DNA from: Pseudomonas sp. IB20 | GTDB taxonomy: Bacteria; Pseudomonadota; Gammaproteobacteria; Pseudomonadales; Pseudomonadaceae | DNA length: 64,000 nt | NCBI RefSeq assembly: GCF_009707325.1 | Contig: NZ_CP046103.1 | Coordinates: forward strand, 4,102,744-4,166,743 | Reading direction: 5' to 3' | Part shown: in pieces, positions 61,947-64,000 of the stretch | How positions within the stretch are numbered: the first letter of the stretch is position 1 | Layout of the letters: every line of letters starts with the position of its first letter | Position numbers and translations under genes: made by a program | The notes under the pieces: generated by a model | Seen by the model: only the letters and a program-made list of their open reading frames with translations | Told to the model about the DNA's origin: nothing | Database searches by the model: none

Positions 61947-63896
61947 ATGGGGTTTCTCAAAACGGCGCCTATGCGCTTTTTGCTGCTCGTAACCGGCGCC
62001 TGGCTGGTTGTTTTCCTGCTGACCCGCAGCGTGCTGCTCCTCACCCACCTGGATGAAGTCGGTGTCAACCTGCTGCCGGTGTTTGGCGTGGGCTTGCTGT
62101 ATGACCTGGGTTTCTTGGCCTATGCCGCCTTGCCGCTGGGGTTGTATGTGCTGCTGTGCCCGCCCGCGTTGTGGCGCCGCCGTGGCCACCGCTGGTTCCT
62201 GCAGGCGGTGCTGACCGTCAGCCTGTTCGCCATGCTGTTCACCTCGGTGGCCGAATGGCTGTTCTGGGATGAGTTCGGCGTGCGCTTCAACTTTATCGCC
62301 GTCGATTACCTGGTGTACTCCGACGAAGTGTTGAACAACCTGCTGGAGTCTTACCCGATCGGCAAGCTGCTCAGCCTGTTGGCGATGCTGGCGATCGTGT
62401 TAAGCGTGGTCCTGCGCAAGCCGTTCAATGCCGCGATGAACGCGCCGCTGCCGCCGCTGCGTGGCCGCCTGCTGAATGCCTTGGGCCTGTTGGTGGTCGC
62501 TGGCCTCAGCCTGCAACTGATCAGCCAGGACAGCCCGCGCGCCCAAGGCGGTAACGCCTACAAGAACGAGCTGGCGAGCAATGGCCCGTACCAGTTTTTC
62601 GCCGCGTTCCGTAACAACGAACTGGACTACCCACAGTTCTACCAAAGCCTGCCCACCGAGGTGGTCGCCAAGCAGTTGCGCGCCGAACTCAGCGAGCCCA
62701 ACGCGCGCTTTATCGGCAGCGACCCGCTGGACATTCGCCGTGCAATCACCAACCCAGGCACCTTGCGCAAACCCAACATTGTGCTGGTGACCATCGAGAG
62801 CTTCAGCGCCAAATACATGGGCAGCAATGGCGATGGGCGCAACCTCACGCCCAACCTCGATGCCCTGCGCAAACAAAGCCTGTACTTCAATAACTTCTAT
62901 GCCACCGGCACCCGCACCGACCGTGGCCTGGAAGCCATCACCCTGGCGATTCCACCCACGCCCGGGCGTTCGATCGTCAAGCGCATCGGCCGTGAAAGCG
63001 GCTTTGCCAGCCTTGGCCAACAACTCAGTGCCGTCGGTTACGACAGCGTGTTTGTCTACGGCGGGCGCGGCTACTTCGACAATATGAACGCGTTTTTCAG
63101 CGGCAACGGCTATCGGGTTGTAGACCAGAGCAGCGTGCCGGAAACCGAAATCTCGTTCAAAAACGCCTGGGGCATGGCCGATGAAGACCTCTACCGGCAG
63201 ACCCTGAAACTGGCCGACGCCGATTACGCCAAGCAGCAGCCCTTCTTGCTGCAACTGATGACCACCTCCAACCATCGCCCCTACACCTACCCGGACGGGC
63301 GTATCGATATCAAATCCGGCAACGGCCGTGACGGCGCGGTGAAATACACCGACCACGCTATCGGTGAGTTCCTTGAGGCGGCACGCCAGAAGCCTTGGTT
63401 CGATAACACGATCTTCGTGTTCGTCGCCGACCACACCGCCGGCAGTGCAGGCAAAGAGGACCTGCCCATCACCAACTACCAGATCCCACTGTTCATCTAT
63501 GCACCCAAGCTGATCGACGCCCGGGAAACCGCGCAACTGGCCAGCCAGATCGACCTTGCGCCCACTTTGCTGGGCCTGATCAACCTGAGCTACGAATCGA
63601 CCTTCTTTGGCCGCAACCTGTTGCAAGACAACCCGCTGCCACCGCGTGTGGTGGTCGGTAACTACCAACACCTGGGCTTGTTTGACGGCAAGGACCTGGC
63701 GATCCTAAGCCCACGCCTGGGCTTGCGCCGCCACGATCAAGCCCTGGCTGAGAGCCAGGAGTTGCGCGTGGGCAGTGATGACCCGCTGATCCAGCGCGCA
63801 ATCACCTACTACCAGGCCGCCAGCTATGATTTCAAACAGCAATTGCTGAGCTGGAAAGCGCCCAAAGATGAGGCTCCCGCCTTCAGCGTCCGCTGA
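61947..63896 (+). CDS. LTA-synthase-family membrane sulfatase/phosphotransferase
   Basis: A 649-residue protein with about five N-terminal membrane segments (residues 10-175) and a periplasmic alkaline-phosphatase-fold domain: RKPNIVLVTIESFSAKYMG (metal-binding Glu), YATGTRTDRGLEAITLAIPP with the catalytic Thr, LLQLMTTSNHRPYTYP, VFVADHTAGSAG (metal-binding Asp-His). In Gram-negative bacteria such proteins add phosphoglycerol or similar groups to envelope polymers. A ColR-like box upstream suggests ColRS control. Complete. Confidence 0.9.
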   Translation: MGFLKTAPMRFLLLVTGAWLVVFLLTRSVLLLTHLDEVGVNLLPVFGVGLLYDLGFLAYAALPLGLYVLLCPPALWRRRGHRWFLQAVLTVSLFAMLFTSVAEWLFWDEFGVRFNFIAVDYLVYSDEVLNNLLESYPIGKLLSLLAMLAIVLSVVLRKPFNAAMNAPLPPLRGRLLNALGLLVVAGLSLQLISQDSPRAQGGNAYKNELASNGPYQFFAAFRNNELDYPQFYQSLPTEVVAKQLRAELSEPNARFIGSDPLDIRRAITNPGTLRKPNIVLVTIESFSAKYMGSNGDGRNLTPNLDALRKQSLYFNNFYATGTRTDRGLEAITLAIPPTPGRSIVKRIGRESGFASLGQQLSAVGYDSVFVYGGRGYFDNMNAFFSGNGYRVVDQSSVPETEISFKNAWGMADEDLYRQTLKLADADYAKQQPFLLQLMTTSNHRPYTYPDGRIDIKSGNGRDGAVKYTDHAIGEFLEAARQKPWFDNTIFVFVADHTAGSAGKEDLPITNYQIPLFIYAPKLIDARETAQLASQIDLAPTLLGLINLSYESTFFGRNLLQDNPLPPRVVVGNYQHLGLFDGKDLAILSPRLGLRRHDQALAESQELRVGSDDPLIQRAITYYQAASYDFKQQLLSWKAPKDEAPAFSVR

Positions 63897-63909
63897 CAGC
63901 CCACTTGAA

Positions 63910-63933
63910 CCCTTGCCTGCCATAGGGCAAGGG
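63910..63933 (+). terminator. Possible hairpin after the sulfatase gene
   Basis: CCCTTGCC pairs with GGCAAGGG around an 8-nt loop; no T-run follows, so it may be a factor-dependent or weak end. Confidence 0.4.
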
Positions 63934-63973
63934 CGTAACACTTGCGCCCATTCTCCGGCGACGACGCCCTTTC

Positions 63974-64000
63974 ATGTCCGACACCCTGCTGCTGATAGAA
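63974..64000 (+). CDS. Start of a further gene (only nine codons in window)
   Basis: ATG at 63974 opens MSDTLLLIE, which resembles the opening of a response-regulator receiver (LLLIEDD), but too little is present for a call and no strong ribosome-binding site is seen. Confidence 0.35.

Overview
The window looks like chromosome of a Pseudomonas of the fluorescens group. The evidence is the gene content (mvaT, colRS, the gap/edd/glk/gltR/gltS glucose block, a hemO-linked haem uptake system, a class I fumarase), the even high-GC coding sequence, and many copies of a palindromic intergenic repeat with the core GTGGGAGCTGGCTTGCCTGC typical of this group. I saw no tRNA, rRNA, CRISPR array, prophage, transposase gene or plasmid function.

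Layout. 0-9.3 kb: housekeeping genes (yajQ, panE-like, an orphan PAS histidine kinase, a PduO-type cobalamin adenosyltransferase, a MutT-ThiE fusion, argJ, secA). 9.5-16.9 kb: dciA, a HerA-like ATPase, a PctA-like chemoreceptor, a 56-residue unknown gene, purU, mvaT and sbcB. 17.1-23.8 kb: a tightly overlapping six-gene operon (RDD, SpoIIM-like, DUF4129, DUF4350, MoxR ATPase, DUF58) whose function is poorly known. 23.9-30.1 kb: PilZ protein, lipoprotein, pyruvate kinase, a crotonase, a ferredoxin-reductase fusion and fumarase. 30.3-35.0 kb: a DctB/MifS-DctD/MifR two-component system beside a KgtP-like dicarboxylate transporter; the transporter has a sigma-54 promoter and two upstream palindromes, so the regulator circuit can be read from the DNA. 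35.1-38.7 kb: small accessory genes and an AraC regulator. 38.8-45.2 kb: Entner-Doudoroff block with two exact HexR boxes between edd and gap. 45.3-50.9 kb: ECF sigma/FecR/TonB receptor/haem oxygenase system with Fur-like sites. 51.1-57.6 kb: a second chemoreceptor, a nitroreductase and a DUF1111/imelysin/DUF1513 periplasmic cluster. 57.7-63.9 kb: a 245-bp MITE-like element, then the ColRS envelope-stress locus with a methyltransferase, an InaA-type kinase and a divergent LTA-synthase-family sulfatase; two near-identical ColR-like boxes lie in front of the two flanking transcription units.

The genome-scale signals that stand out are three separate, virtually exact short tandem duplications (76, 55 and 49 bp), each in an intergenic region and each carrying the CTCCCACATTT end of the REP-like repeats, and the placement of one of them at the end of the glucose regulator block, where other pseudomonads carry the glucose ABC transporter. 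I found no clear wholly new defence or mobile system; the six-gene MoxR operon and the imelysin cluster are the least understood multi-gene systems here.
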